In this document: positions 1-8,994 of the stretch, piece by piece
How the letters are laid out: each line of letters starts with the position of its first letter
How positions within the stretch are numbered: the stretch's first letter is position 1
Source of the DNA: Niastella vici
GTDB taxonomy: Bacteria > Bacteroidota > Bacteroidia > Chitinophagales > Chitinophagaceae
DNA length: 64,000 nucleotides
NCBI RefSeq assembly: GCF_002077945.1
Contig: NZ_LVYD01000056.1
Location: 62,001-126,000 of the forward strand
Direction of reading: 5' to 3'
The notes under the pieces: generated by a model
The model's input: only the letters and a program-made list of their open reading frames with translations
Database searches by the model: none
What the model was told of the DNA's origin: nothing
Position numbers and translations under genes: made by a program

Positions 1-1292
1 TGTTGCAGGTCGACCAAATTGGTAAGCCCGTTCCTGTACAACACGCTCTTTTGCAAAAATGCATCGGCAGCAGCCTTGTATTGTTGCGGCACCTCGTGCA
101 CACTTTGCAAACTATTCTCGAACCGCTGATCGGCCAGTATCAATTGGTCCTGCAATTGCGTGGCCACCTGGTCGTATTCATTTTTATAGGCATTGGTAAC
201 AAATTGCTGCGCTTTCACCTGTTGTTTGATCTTTGCAATGCTGGTGATATTCCAGGCAATGGACAACCCGGCCACATAGTTGGTACGGGTTGGCTTTATG
301 CCATCCATAACATCATGTGAATATTTGGGATTGGTAGCCGGCGAATAATCATAATTAAAACCGGAGCCCCGGGTTTGAATAATACCAAAAAGGTTCACGC
401 CGGGCAATATGCTTCTTTTAAGGTACGCCGTAGCCACATCGCTTTGATTAATGCGCGACTGGAAAAACTTCACCTGCGGGTTTTGCGTAATGGAGCTGTT
501 GGTTTTCGCCACAGCAGGTATGGTAATAAAAAAAGTAGTGTCTAAATTGAAAGCTGCCGGTGACATGTTCAGGAATTGCGCCAGTTGGTTGCCTACCTGC
601 AGCTCGCCATTCCGCGCTTCTATCAGGGCCAGCCTTGCCCGCGACACTTCGGCGTTGGCAATGGAAGAATCAACCCCGGCATTTAAACCCGAACGGGTAC
701 GCGCAATTACTGCCTGCTGCACATACAGGGCCCTTTCCAGATTCTTCTGAGCATTGTCAACCAGCTTTTGGGTGGCCAGCAGGTTCAGGTAAGCGCCCGA
801 GATCTTTACGCTATGAATAAACTGTTCCTGCACCAGATCGGCCGAATCTTTTTGCACCTGGGCATTGGCCAAACTGATCTTTGACTTCAACCGGCCGAAT
901 GTAAAAAACTCCCAGTTCGTATTTAAAAAATACAGCGAGCCAAAGGCGGCATTCCAATTTTGCGAAGGGGTTATAGGGCCACTTGAAGAAACACCCGGTA
1001 CGCCCACAGCGGCGAGCGGACCGTACTGCCCATTGATGGTACCATAATCCTGTTGCACCGAAGCAATCACATTCGGCAGGTACTCATTACGGGTATTTTG
1101 CACCAGGGCTGTGGAAGCCTGCAGGTAATTGCGTTTAGCCTGGATGCTTTGATAATTTTTTAACCCGGTATTAATGGCATCAGACAATAATAATGGTTGC
1201 GATGACTGGGCTGTTACTGTTTGTTCTCCTGCCAGCAAAAGCATTAGCAAAATGGCGACACCCGGGAATGCATGCATAGTTCTTTGGGTCAT
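1..1292 (-). CDS. TolC-family outer membrane efflux protein (3' end beyond window)
   Basis: The minus strand reads open from an ATG at 1290-1292 to the left edge, about 430 codons without a stop. The protein starts with a signal peptide (hydrophobic stretch, then ATAQS at about residues 26-30). Long alternating polar/hydrophobic helical segments follow, typical of the coiled-coil alpha-barrel of TolC-like channels: LLSDAINTGLKNYQSIQAKR near the N-terminus, and a later helix with AQFLNMSP. TolC-family proteins are usually 430-500 residues, so most of it is present. They form the outer membrane exit duct of RND or ABC efflux pumps. The membrane fusion protein and pump would lie beyond the left edge, which is inference. 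A second in-frame ATG five codons downstream is an equally possible start. The gene diverges from the AraC regulator, with about 300 bp between them. Confidence 0.85.
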   Translation of the reverse strand, partial: MTQRTMHAFPGVAILLMLLLAGEQTVTAQSSQPLLLSDAINTGLKNYQSIQAKRNYLQASTALVQNTRNEYLPNVIASVQQDYGTINGQYGPLAAVGVPGVSSSGPITPSQNWNAAFGSLYFLNTNWEFFTFGRLKSKISLANAQVQKDSADLVQEQFIHSVKISGAYLNLLATQKLVDNAQKNLERALYVQQAVIARTRSGLNAGVDSSIANAEVSRARLALIEARNGELQVGNQLAQFLNMSPAAFNLDTTFFITIPAVAKTNSSITQNPQVKFFQSRINQSDVATAYLKRSILPGVNLFGIIQTRGSGFNYDYSPATNPKYSHDVMDGIKPTRTNYVAGLSIAWNITSIAKIKQQVKAQQFVTNAYKNEYDQVATQLQDQLILADQRFENSLQSVHEVPQQYKAAADAFLQKSVLYRNGLTNLVDLQ

Positions 1293-1594
1293 AGCTGTAA
1301 TGATAACTTTTACCCCGTAACTTCTTTCGCGTAAAACCATGGTTGGTTGTTAATTGAGCGTTAACGGTAAAACAACCCTTCCCTGTTGAAGAGGATGTGC
1401 TTCACCTTTTTTAATCTATTTTTAATGGCAGCATCGTTGAAGAGACATTATGTTTGTCCGTAGTTCATTGAGCAGATTGTCAATAGATCAGGTAGTTACC
1501 AGGACGTATACTTTTAAAACGAGGATGTAAAGGTGCGAATACGGTAGCGATTTTCTGTTGTACAATTTTGGGTTTATTCTGTACTTTTACAGGT
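1293..1594. promoter_or_regulatory. Divergent promoter region, TolC gene / AraC regulator
   Basis: This is 302 bp without a convincing gene between divergent genes. A plus-strand TATGTTTG at 1449-1456 matches the Bacteroidota -7 consensus TAnnTTTG, but I see no TTG at the right -33 spacing, so the promoter call is weak. No clear palindromic operator was found. Confidence 0.3.
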
Positions 1595-2485
1595 ATGAAC
1601 GCGGAGAACCTTCACCAACCATTTGAAATAGTATACAAAGAAACAGACGAATGTCTTAAACCAGCCCACAAACATAATTTTTTTGAACTGGTATATATTA
1701 TTGATGGTAGCGGCACCCACTGCATCAACAAGAACAAATTCGAATACAGGAACGGTCATTTGTTTTTGCTTACCCCCCAGGATTTACATAAATTAACGGT
1801 CAGGACAACCACTAAATTTTTCCTGATCCGCTTCAACGATATTTACTTCAAATCACAGAACGAACAGGCGAACAGCCAGCAAAGCGAATGGATAAAAAAG
1901 CTGGAGTTCATTTTTCATAATACCACGCATTCACCCGGTTGTATCTTAAAAGGTATGAACGACCGCGTGCTGGTAAAGGCGTTGATTGATGGATTGATAA
2001 AAGAGCACATCAATAAAGATCCTTATCACCAGGAGATCATACACCAAATGGTGAATACCGTGATCTCGATAGTGGCGCGCAACCTGTATATCAAATTGCC
2101 AAACAAAATGAGGTACGATTCAAACAATGATGAAACCACATTAAAGATCATTCATTATGTACAGGCCAATATTTACAAACCGGAACTATTAAAAGGGGAG
2201 CAAATTGCCAGCGCTTTTCAGATCTCAGTCAATTACCTCAGCGAATATTTTAAAAAACATACCGGCGAAACCTTACAGAATTATATTACCAACTACAAAT
2301 TAAAGCTGGTAGAAACAAGATTGCTGCACAGCGATATGCGCATTAACGAGATTGCCTTTGAATTACATTTTACTGATGAAAGCCATTTAAACCGCATCTT
2401 TAAAAAATACAAAGGCATAAGCCCTACCGGCTACCGTAAACAAGTAATGTTTGACAGGAAAATGGTAGTAGCTGCTACAGCCTGA
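1595..2485 (+). CDS. AraC-family transcriptional regulator (cupin sensor + HTH)
   Basis: A 296-residue regulator. The N-terminal ~110 residues look like a cupin/AraC-binding sensor (CLKPAHKHNFFELVYIIDGS, then HLFLLTPQDLHKL). The last ~100 residues form the double HTH of AraC proteins (QIASAFQISVNYLSEYFKKH, then INEIAFELHFTDESHLNRIF and KKYKGISPTGYRK). The open frame extends upstream to a TTG at 1568, but the ATG at 1595 begins the normal sensor domain, so I chose it. An MFS gene follows on the same strand after 114 bp that hold a heptamer hairpin element. The regulator may control the MFS gene or the divergent efflux gene; the sequence does not decide which. Confidence 0.9.
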   Translation: MNAENLHQPFEIVYKETDECLKPAHKHNFFELVYIIDGSGTHCINKNKFEYRNGHLFLLTPQDLHKLTVRTTTKFFLIRFNDIYFKSQNEQANSQQSEWIKKLEFIFHNTTHSPGCILKGMNDRVLVKALIDGLIKEHINKDPYHQEIIHQMVNTVISIVARNLYIKLPNKMRYDSNNDETTLKIIHYVQANIYKPELLKGEQIASAFQISVNYLSEYFKKHTGETLQNYITNYKLKLVETRLLHSDMRINEIAFELHFTDESHLNRIFKKYKGISPTGYRKQVMFDRKMVVAATA

Positions 2486-2486
2486 G

Positions 2487-2553
2487 CCAGGTACCGGTTT
2501 CCGGTTGCCGGTTCCCGGGAAAAACCGGTACCTGGTAGCTGGTAACCGGTAAC
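2487..2553. repeat. Heptamer-array hairpin element A1 (GTTNCCR units)
   Basis: This starts two bases after the AraC stop. The left arm holds consecutive 7-base units GTTTCCG, GTTGCCG and GTTCCCG, and the right arm holds the complementary unit type (CTGGTAG, CTGGTAA, CCGGTAA). A perfect 14-bp stem joins 2487-2500 to 2522-2535, with the variable heptamers in the loop. It is the shortest of four related elements; the others are at 53897, 56163 and 60055. Confidence 0.8.
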
Positions 2554-2599
2554 AGTAACTATTATTACATTGAAAAATTAACTCTGGTATTTCGTTATT

Positions 2600-3757
2600 A
2601 TGTCTGGTGCATTACTTACTGACAATCCCCGCAAATCCCGTATAGCAACGGCGGTATTCTTTTTTGTTTCGGGTTTTGGTTTTTCATCCTGGGCCTCCCG
2701 GATTCCCACCATTCAGCAGAACCTGCATTTAAGTGAAGGAAAGCTGGGTGCGGTATTGTTCGCCCTTCCGGCCGGCTTAATGTGCACGCTGCCGGTTACC
2801 GGTTATTTATTACGGCGGTTCAGCAGCCGGCATATTATGTTTACCGGTGCGGTGCTGTTCAACATCATGTTGTGCCTGGTAGGTTTTGCCCAGCAAACCT
2901 GGCAACTGGTGCTGGTGTTGTTCTTTTTTGGTTCATCGCGCAACCTCTTTAACATTTCGGCGAATGCGCAATCAATAGGTGTGCAAAAATTATACGACCG
3001 TTCCATCATTGCCACCTTTCACGGCATCTGGAGCGTGGCCGGTTTTGCTGCAGCAGCCGTAGGGTCGCTGGTGGTTTCGTTCAGCGTTCATCCTTCCTGG
3101 CATTTTCTCACGGTTGCTATTATATTAACCAGTCTTTGTACTTTCTTTTTCAGGGATACGGTAAATCAACGGCCGCAACCCCACGAGCGTTTACAGAAAA
3201 CAACCATCCGCATACCCGATAAAGCCCTGTTGAAACTCGGCTTCATTTGTTTTGCTTCCATGGCCTGCGAAGGCACCATGTACGACTGGAGCGCCATCTA
3301 TTTAAAAAAAGCGGTTCATGCTTCCAAAGAAATGGCAACCGCCGGTTATGCGGTATACATGGTGGCTATGATGTTCGGCCGTTTTACCGGTGATAAATTA
3401 GCCAACAGGATCGGGGTGAAAGCCATGTTGAAATACAGTGGATTGTTCATTATGGCAGGACTGTTGCTCGCTGCTGCCCTTCCTTATACAGTGACCACTG
3501 CACTGGGTTTTATGATGACGGGCTTTGGCGTATCGTGTGTTGTGCCCATGGTGTTCAGTATGGCGGGAAGAATAAAACACATGAGTGGCGGACCCGCCAT
3601 TGCAGGCGTTTCAACCATTGGTTATTTTGGTTTCCTGATAGTACCCCCTACTGTTGGGTTTATTGCAGAACAATTTAACCTGCGCTGGTCAATAGCATTG
3701 ATTGCCCTGTTCGGCGCTTTGATCACCTGGCTGGTGAGTGAATTGAAAGAAAACTAA
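2600..3757 (+). CDS. MFS transporter
   Basis: A 385-residue polytopic membrane protein with about twelve hydrophobic segments and the length of a major facilitator protein. It begins with a short cytoplasmic tail and TM1 (AVFFFVSGFGFSSWASRIP). The loop after TM2 carries YLLRRFSSRHIMF, a degenerate MFS motif A, and the second half repeats it as MFGRFTGDKLANRIG. The closest general resemblance is to the FucP/YbjJ-like group, but the substrate cannot be read from the sequence. It is co-oriented with the AraC gene and ends at a hairpin terminator shared with the convergent chitinase gene. Confidence 0.85.
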   Translation: MSGALLTDNPRKSRIATAVFFFVSGFGFSSWASRIPTIQQNLHLSEGKLGAVLFALPAGLMCTLPVTGYLLRRFSSRHIMFTGAVLFNIMLCLVGFAQQTWQLVLVLFFFGSSRNLFNISANAQSIGVQKLYDRSIIATFHGIWSVAGFAAAAVGSLVVSFSVHPSWHFLTVAIILTSLCTFFFRDTVNQRPQPHERLQKTTIRIPDKALLKLGFICFASMACEGTMYDWSAIYLKKAVHASKEMATAGYAVYMVAMMFGRFTGDKLANRIGVKAMLKYSGLFIMAGLLLAAALPYTVTTALGFMMTGFGVSCVVPMVFSMAGRIKHMSGGPAIAGVSTIGYFGFLIVPPTVGFIAEQFNLRWSIALIALFGALITWLVSELKEN

Positions 3758-3764
3758 AATAAAA

Positions 3765-3825
3765 AAACAAGGAACATGGAATATTGGGTGGGGGTACCCG
3801 CAATTCCTGTTCCTTGTTTGGTTTT
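3765..3825. terminator. Bidirectional intrinsic terminator
   Basis: Stem AAACAAGGAACA(T)GGAAT at 3765-3782 pairs with ATTCCTGTTCCTTGTTT at 3803-3819, with one bulge. It is flanked by A and T runs on the two sides. It sits between the convergent MFS and chitinase genes, as expected for a shared terminator. Confidence 0.75.
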
Positions 3826-3907
3826 TCCAATAACCTGTACGCCGAAGCAACCAGGAATACACTAACTCCTAACGCCTCGCTTCCTCATCGTCGTTTATAG
3901 TTCCATT

Positions 3908-6900
3908 CTACAGTTTCACCAGGCGGGTTGTGCTCACATTGCCTGTTTTCCTGTTGGTAATGCGAACGATCCAGATCCCTTTCGACAGGTTACCTGTTTG
4001 AATAGTGATGGCACTTACACCGGTAGAAGAAGCAGTAAATGAACGGCTGCTCACGGAATAACCACGCACGCTTTGTACTTCTACAATCAACTGATCGCCG
4101 GCTTCTGCATACTTCAACACCTGTGCGGTGGTACCCTCTGTGGGGTTGGGAACAACAGCTGCTCCACCTACTGTAGTGGCAAGGCTGGTTGCTGCACTGG
4201 TCCTTGTAGTAGCACTGCAGGCGCCTAATGGCTGCCACCAATAGTCAGCAGTGCCAGGTGTCACGTTGTACAACGCATCAGACAGGCTTACATACAAATA
4301 ACCATTGTAAGTTACCTTATCACCTTTGTTGTAAATTTTTGGATAAGGCTGGTATGCAGCCACACCGGCGCAATTCCCTGTATTGGTGCTACCGCTTACT
4401 GTTACAGTTGCAGCAGATGAAGTGGTAACGGCACCTGCATTATCAGTTGCTTTAGCCGTAATGGTATACGTACCGGCTGCTACATTGCTCCAGGTATAGC
4501 TGTAAGGCGCTGCAAATACTTCACTCAACAGTGTGCTGCCATTGTAGAAACCTACTTTGCTTACAGAACCATCTGCATCACTGGCAGTTGCCGTAATAGC
4601 AATGCTGGCCGGTGCCGTGTAGCTGGCGCCTGATGCAGGAGCTGTAAGGGTTACAACAGGGGCTGTATTGGTACCGCCACCGCCGCTGCAATCACTCACA
4701 TATTTCCAGGGCATTCCATCGCCGGTGTTCAGGTCGGGCTGTTGGTTTTGCGTCCACCATTTTGCTTCATAGATCTTGTTGTTATATACCACCTGGTTGC
4801 CGCCTACATATACAGCAGTTGCGCTGTAAGCTGCAATACCACTGCAACCGGTACCACCGCCGGTTCCAACCACAATGGTAACAGCTGCTGATGTTGTAAC
4901 AGCGCCGCCATTATCGGTTGCTTTGGCAGTAAGGGTATATGTACCGTTTGTTACGTTACTCCAGGTAACAGTATAGGGAGAAGCTGTTGCAGAACCGATG
5001 CTGGTGCTGCCGTTAAAGAATTCCACTTTAGTTACAGAACCATCGGCATCGCTGGCTGAAGCTGTTATTGAAACAGTCGCAGGCGATGTATAGGTAGCAT
5101 TGTTAGCCGGTGCAGTAATGCTCACCGTGGGCGCATTGTTGCCGGGTGTGCTACCGAAGAAATAATCATAATAATTATTGGCGAACTCATCACCATTGGT
5201 CTTATCCCAATTGATTGACCAGGTCATGATACCTCTTAAATTTGGATAACCGCCTGCTTTCCGCAATGTATAACCACCACCAAATGAAGTTCCTTTGGTC
5301 AGGTAATTCAACGCTTGCTTTACACTGGCAGGGGCCAGGTAACCACCGCTTGGTGCAGCAGCTGGTACTGCAGGCAAGCCAAACGCTACCTGGTCTTCAC
5401 GCAATGCAGGGAAAGTTTGATTTGTTCCTGATACGGGGAAACCGTACAGCAACATTTCTGTCATAGAAACAATGAAATCAGGCGTAGCCTGTGAGTATAC
5501 TTTGTTATCCATGCCGGTTACCGAACCGGTGTTGTATAACTGGGGATGAATGAAAGTAAGTTGGTCGCGTAACCCATAGATCAGCGGCAGGTACGCACCC
5601 ACCAGCGGTGAATATTGTGCGCCATATGCTGTTTGCACATAATAAGTTTCTGGCGCCATGGTAAGCCAGCAGTCTTTTCCTTTCGCCTTCCGGTAGTTAA
5701 TGATCTCTTTTACGGCAGCGATCAGGTTCACCACTTTGGCCGTTGTGGGGCTCATAAAGTTATTATCGCCGTTATCCAATTGCAGGGAAAGACCGCCTTC
5801 GAGGTCAAGGTCAAATCCATCGAAATTGTAATTATCGATAATGGATTCCATAGAACTTATAAAGGCCGCCTTGTTAGCAGCAGTCGCCAATACAACAGTA
5901 CCGTTTTGCCCGCCCAATGACAACAACACTTTGCGGCCTTGTGATTGCAGGGTGGCAATGTCTGATTTGAAATCAGCATCGGTTGTACCTTCCGGCGCAA
6001 AGCTGATGGTAGAATAATCTGAACCACTTACGCCAAAGGCCACCTGTATAACATTGTATTTCGAATTCACATCGCGCAGGCGGATGTAAGGCGGCGTGGT
6101 GGAAACCCAGTTATGCCAGTAACCTACGATCACTTTTGAGGTATTGCCACCACCGGTATTGCTGTTCACCGTTACAGCAACGGCTGAAGAGGTAGTGGTA
6201 GCGCCACTGTTATCGGTTGCCTTTGCAGTTATTGAATAGCTGCCGGCCGCTACATTGCTCCAGGTAACAGTATAGGGAGAAGAAGTTGCAGAACCAATGC
6301 TGGTGCTGCCGTTAAAGAATTCCACTTTTGAAATGGAGCCATCAGCATCTGCTGCACTGGCAGTAAGCGTAACGCTTGCTGGTGCTGTATAGGTGCTGCC
6401 ACTTGCAGGCGCAGTGATAGAAACAGTTGGTGATTGATTACCGGTGCTGCCGCTGGCAAACACCTGGTTGATCTTGTTCACCAGTTTTGATTTGGTATTG
6501 GGACAGAAGATCAGCTTTCCATAAGCCGTGGTGCTGCTGGTCATATCGGTCATGTCGCCAAATACCTGCCACACAATTACACCAGCCAGGCCATTGTCTT
6601 TTATATATTGTGCCTTGGCACCAATTGACTGTTCGTTATCGTAGCTTAAGAAATAATTGCCTTTAACTTTATAAGGCACTTTCGCTACATCATCCCAGTA
6701 TTCTGTCCAGCCCGAACCACTGCCGGTTGCCAGCTGAATTTCGCTGTAGGCCGGGGTTCCATCCCACAGGTCTTTTTGCCAGTTGGTAAAGTCGGCGCAG
6801 GTTTGAATGGGGCCATCGGGTTGAACCGTTTCGGCGCGTTTTACCGTAGCTGCATTCACTGCAGCAGTGCCGCTACAAACCACCCCTCTTCCGTAGAAGG

Positions 6901-7996
6901 GAGCGCCCAGGTTCACTTTGCTCAGGTTAACACCAATGGTACGCAGCCCCTGTACGGTTCCGTTCAAAGAAAAACCGGTATACTCCATACCGGGATAATC
7001 GTACAAAGGTGCATTGTGACCTGCCTTGTTGCTCCAGCCGCCATTATAGTCATAGGTCATCATGTTATAAAAATTCATAGCACTGTTCAGGCGGCTCCAG
7101 GGAAAACCGGTTAATTTGGAAGGTACTGCAGAAAAAGCAGCGGTGATCAGCTTGCTGCTGCCGATGGCTGCACGTACTTCTTCCACTATAGTCGCAAAGT
7201 TGTTATAATCAGCCGCGCTGTAATGCTCGATGTTCATACCGGGATCGTTGGGATATTCCCAGTCGAAATCAATACCATCAAAACCCATTGCGATCAGGTC
7301 TTTACAATTGGCCACAAATTTGGCGCGCTTGGCAGCATCAGCAGCCATTTCAGGATAATGCTTACACATGCTCCAGCCACCAACAGATGCCATTACTTTC
7401 ACGCCTTTTGAATGAGCCAGCTCAATGAGGCCGGGCGCCCCACCCTGTTTATGAATAGCCAGCGGGAACGAACCGGTTTTGCCGGTATTTACATTCGACC
7501 AGCCGCTGCCTGAGTTACGGTAACCCTGGTTGTACGCATAACTGCCGTCAGAGATATAATACAGGGTTTCCAGTTCACCTTGCAACAGGTACAGGTCCCA
7601 GCTGCTGTAGATGTCTTCATTTAGCAGCGCCGCCGGTTCCTGCACCTGGCCTGCCTGGTAAATGTTTTTGTTACGAAAATCACCACTGTGCAATGAACCG
7701 TCTTTCGCAACACCGAAAAAAGAAAAGTTCAGGATGGTATACTGCGAGTAATCAACGTTCAATTGATTAAACCCGCCCTTGGGAACCAGGTTCGCCACTT
7801 CCTTCCAGGCGTCCCATTGGGTAATATACCCGATCACCTGTTTGGTGTGCTGGGCAGTAGTGGCCGGCACACTGGGGCTCACCTGCGCCCGGGCCGTGGA
7901 AAACAAACAGAACAAAATAGCCAAATGAACATACTGCAAAAAACGCCAGGGGCGCCTTTTGTACAGGGTAGACAACACTTTCATACTGTAAAGCAT
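3908..7996 (-). CDS. Large secreted chitinase, two GH18 domains, T9SS cargo
   Basis: A 1362-residue extracellular enzyme. Domain order: N-terminal signal (~1-38); GH18 domain 1 (~53-500) with DGIDFDWEYP, catalytic Glu247; Ig-like domain (~522-611); GH18 domain 2 (~620-945) with DGFDLDLEGG, Glu733; Ig-like (~954-1043); CBM5/12-like chitin-binding module (~1051-1103); Ig-like (~1112-1200); second CBM5/12-like module (~1209-1260); T9SS C-terminal domain (~1280-1362, PNPTEG, ending RLVKL). Both GH18 domains keep the DxxDxDxE proton-donor glutamate, so both should be active on chitin. The architecture, two different GH18 domains around a linker, recalls the T9SS-secreted ChiA of Flavobacterium johnsoniae, but this protein adds CBM5/12 pairs. 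The alternative start M5 (7984) gives MKVLST. It is convergent with the MFS gene. Confidence 0.93.
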   Translation of the reverse strand: MLYSMKVLSTLYKRRPWRFLQYVHLAILFCLFSTARAQVSPSVPATTAQHTKQVIGYITQWDAWKEVANLVPKGGFNQLNVDYSQYTILNFSFFGVAKDGSLHSGDFRNKNIYQAGQVQEPAALLNEDIYSSWDLYLLQGELETLYYISDGSYAYNQGYRNSGSGWSNVNTGKTGSFPLAIHKQGGAPGLIELAHSKGVKVMASVGGWSMCKHYPEMAADAAKRAKFVANCKDLIAMGFDGIDFDWEYPNDPGMNIEHYSAADYNNFATIVEEVRAAIGSSKLITAAFSAVPSKLTGFPWSRLNSAMNFYNMMTYDYNGGWSNKAGHNAPLYDYPGMEYTGFSLNGTVQGLRTIGVNLSKVNLGAPFYGRGVVCSGTAAVNAATVKRAETVQPDGPIQTCADFTNWQKDLWDGTPAYSEIQLATGSGSGWTEYWDDVAKVPYKVKGNYFLSYDNEQSIGAKAQYIKDNGLAGVIVWQVFGDMTDMTSSTTAYGKLIFCPNTKSKLVNKINQVFASGSTGNQSPTVSITAPASGSTYTAPASVTLTASAADADGSISKVEFFNGSTSIGSATSSPYTVTWSNVAAGSYSITAKATDNSGATTTSSAVAVTVNSNTGGGNTSKVIVGYWHNWVSTTPPYIRLRDVNSKYNVIQVAFGVSGSDYSTISFAPEGTTDADFKSDIATLQSQGRKVLLSLGGQNGTVVLATAANKAAFISSMESIIDNYNFDGFDLDLEGGLSLQLDNGDNNFMSPTTAKVVNLIAAVKEIINYRKAKGKDCWLTMAPETYYVQTAYGAQYSPLVGAYLPLIYGLRDQLTFIHPQLYNTGSVTGMDNKVYSQATPDFIVSMTEMLLYGFPVSGTNQTFPALREDQVAFGLPAVPAAAPSGGYLAPASVKQALNYLTKGTSFGGGYTLRKAGGYPNLRGIMTWSINWDKTNGDEFANNYYDYFFGSTPGNNAPTVSITAPANNATYTSPATVSITASASDADGSVTKVEFFNGSTSIGSATASPYTVTWSNVTNGTYTLTAKATDNGGAVTTSAAVTIVVGTGGGTGCSGIAAYSATAVYVGGNQVVYNNKIYEAKWWTQNQQPDLNTGDGMPWKYVSDCSGGGGTNTAPVVTLTAPASGASYTAPASIAITATASDADGSVSKVGFYNGSTLLSEVFAAPYSYTWSNVAAGTYTITAKATDNAGAVTTSSAATVTVSGSTNTGNCAGVAAYQPYPKIYNKGDKVTYNGYLYVSLSDALYNVTPGTADYWWQPLGACSATTRTSAATSLATTVGGAAVVPNPTEGTTAQVLKYAEAGDQLIVEVQSVRGYSVSSRSFTASSTGVSAITIQTGNLSKGIWIVRITNRKTGNVSTTRLVKL

Positions 7997-8994
7997 TTTT
8001 TAATTAACAATACATACATAATAAATGGAACAAAAAATTTATAAGATCCTGTTGGGCCAAAGCAATACCATATGCATGCGCGTACAGGCACACATAGTAC
8101 AGCAGGGAACCCAACAGGATAGCAAAGGATAACGGGAATGGATCATAAGACAGGCATACAGACGCCGAAAAAAGGCAAGCCTGTTACCGGCCCATTTCAT
8201 TCCGTTGTAATAAATCGACTTTGGTTGAGAAATTGTAAGCAGCCTGTAAACACCCGATGGCTATACAGATCATAACAGCTGCAACAATTGAAGAAGGTAT
8301 TTAGTAAAAGCGTAATGTAGTTGAAGAAGCAGATGCAAAGTAAAAACTGTTTAAAATACTTTTATTACGAAAGCAGTTTTATTTTTTTCCACATTATTGG
8401 TCGCCGTTATACGCAGGCTGATAATCAGAACAGAATATATATACTTCAACAAAACATTTCTGCGAACCCGTATTCTTAAGATATTACATTAATGCATTGT
8501 TATATAGGAGTGCTAATTAATTGTATCAGCTATGAATGCCGCTCACTGAAATTATCGAGTAATTTTACTCTTTTTCATCCTGAGAATCATTTATAGCTTT
8601 GAAATTCCAAAACGATTTAGCGGTTATGAGTTAATTGGAGTGATTTTTGTCTTTTACCTTCTTTGTAAAAATCACTTGACTGTAAGTAGTAATGTAAGTT
8701 GTAGCAGCGTCCCTTAGCACTAAGCGGGAAATATGCCCGCATCCCTGGAATATCCATTTTTCCCCTTTCATTTTCTATTGTCACCCTATACCGGGTTACG
8801 GTTGCACGTTTCGTATTACGCATACCGTGCATGCCTGTACCGCCCGGTTCCCGGCTTTAGCCGGGAGTTACCAAATGTCTATAGCCAGTTGCAGGCTTAG
8901 GGCATGGGTACGTGTTATGCATTATGCATAAAGCATGATGCGTGGCTATTGCTATGCTTTTAACTATTCACCATTAAAACCAAACTGTTTTTCT
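7997..8994. other. Long intergenic region between chitinase and GH16 genes
   Basis: About 1 kb without a supportable gene, AT-rich in its middle, between divergent secreted-enzyme genes and probably holding both promoters. It has a perfect hairpin TCCCGGC-TTTA-GCCGGGA at 8849-8866 and a plus-strand TAGCTTTG at 8594-8601 that fits the -7 consensus, though without a clear -33 element. The 71-codon minus-strand frame at 8617-8832 has no recognisable protein features. Confidence 0.4.

Noticed and set aside
3-1047. Plus-strand ORFs of 60-105 codons over the left edge
   Set aside because: They are antisense shadows of the continuous TolC-family frame on the minus strand.
8617-8832. 71-codon minus-strand ORF in the long intergenic region
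   Set aside because: No recognisable domain, signal peptide or neighbour logic; composition looks random.
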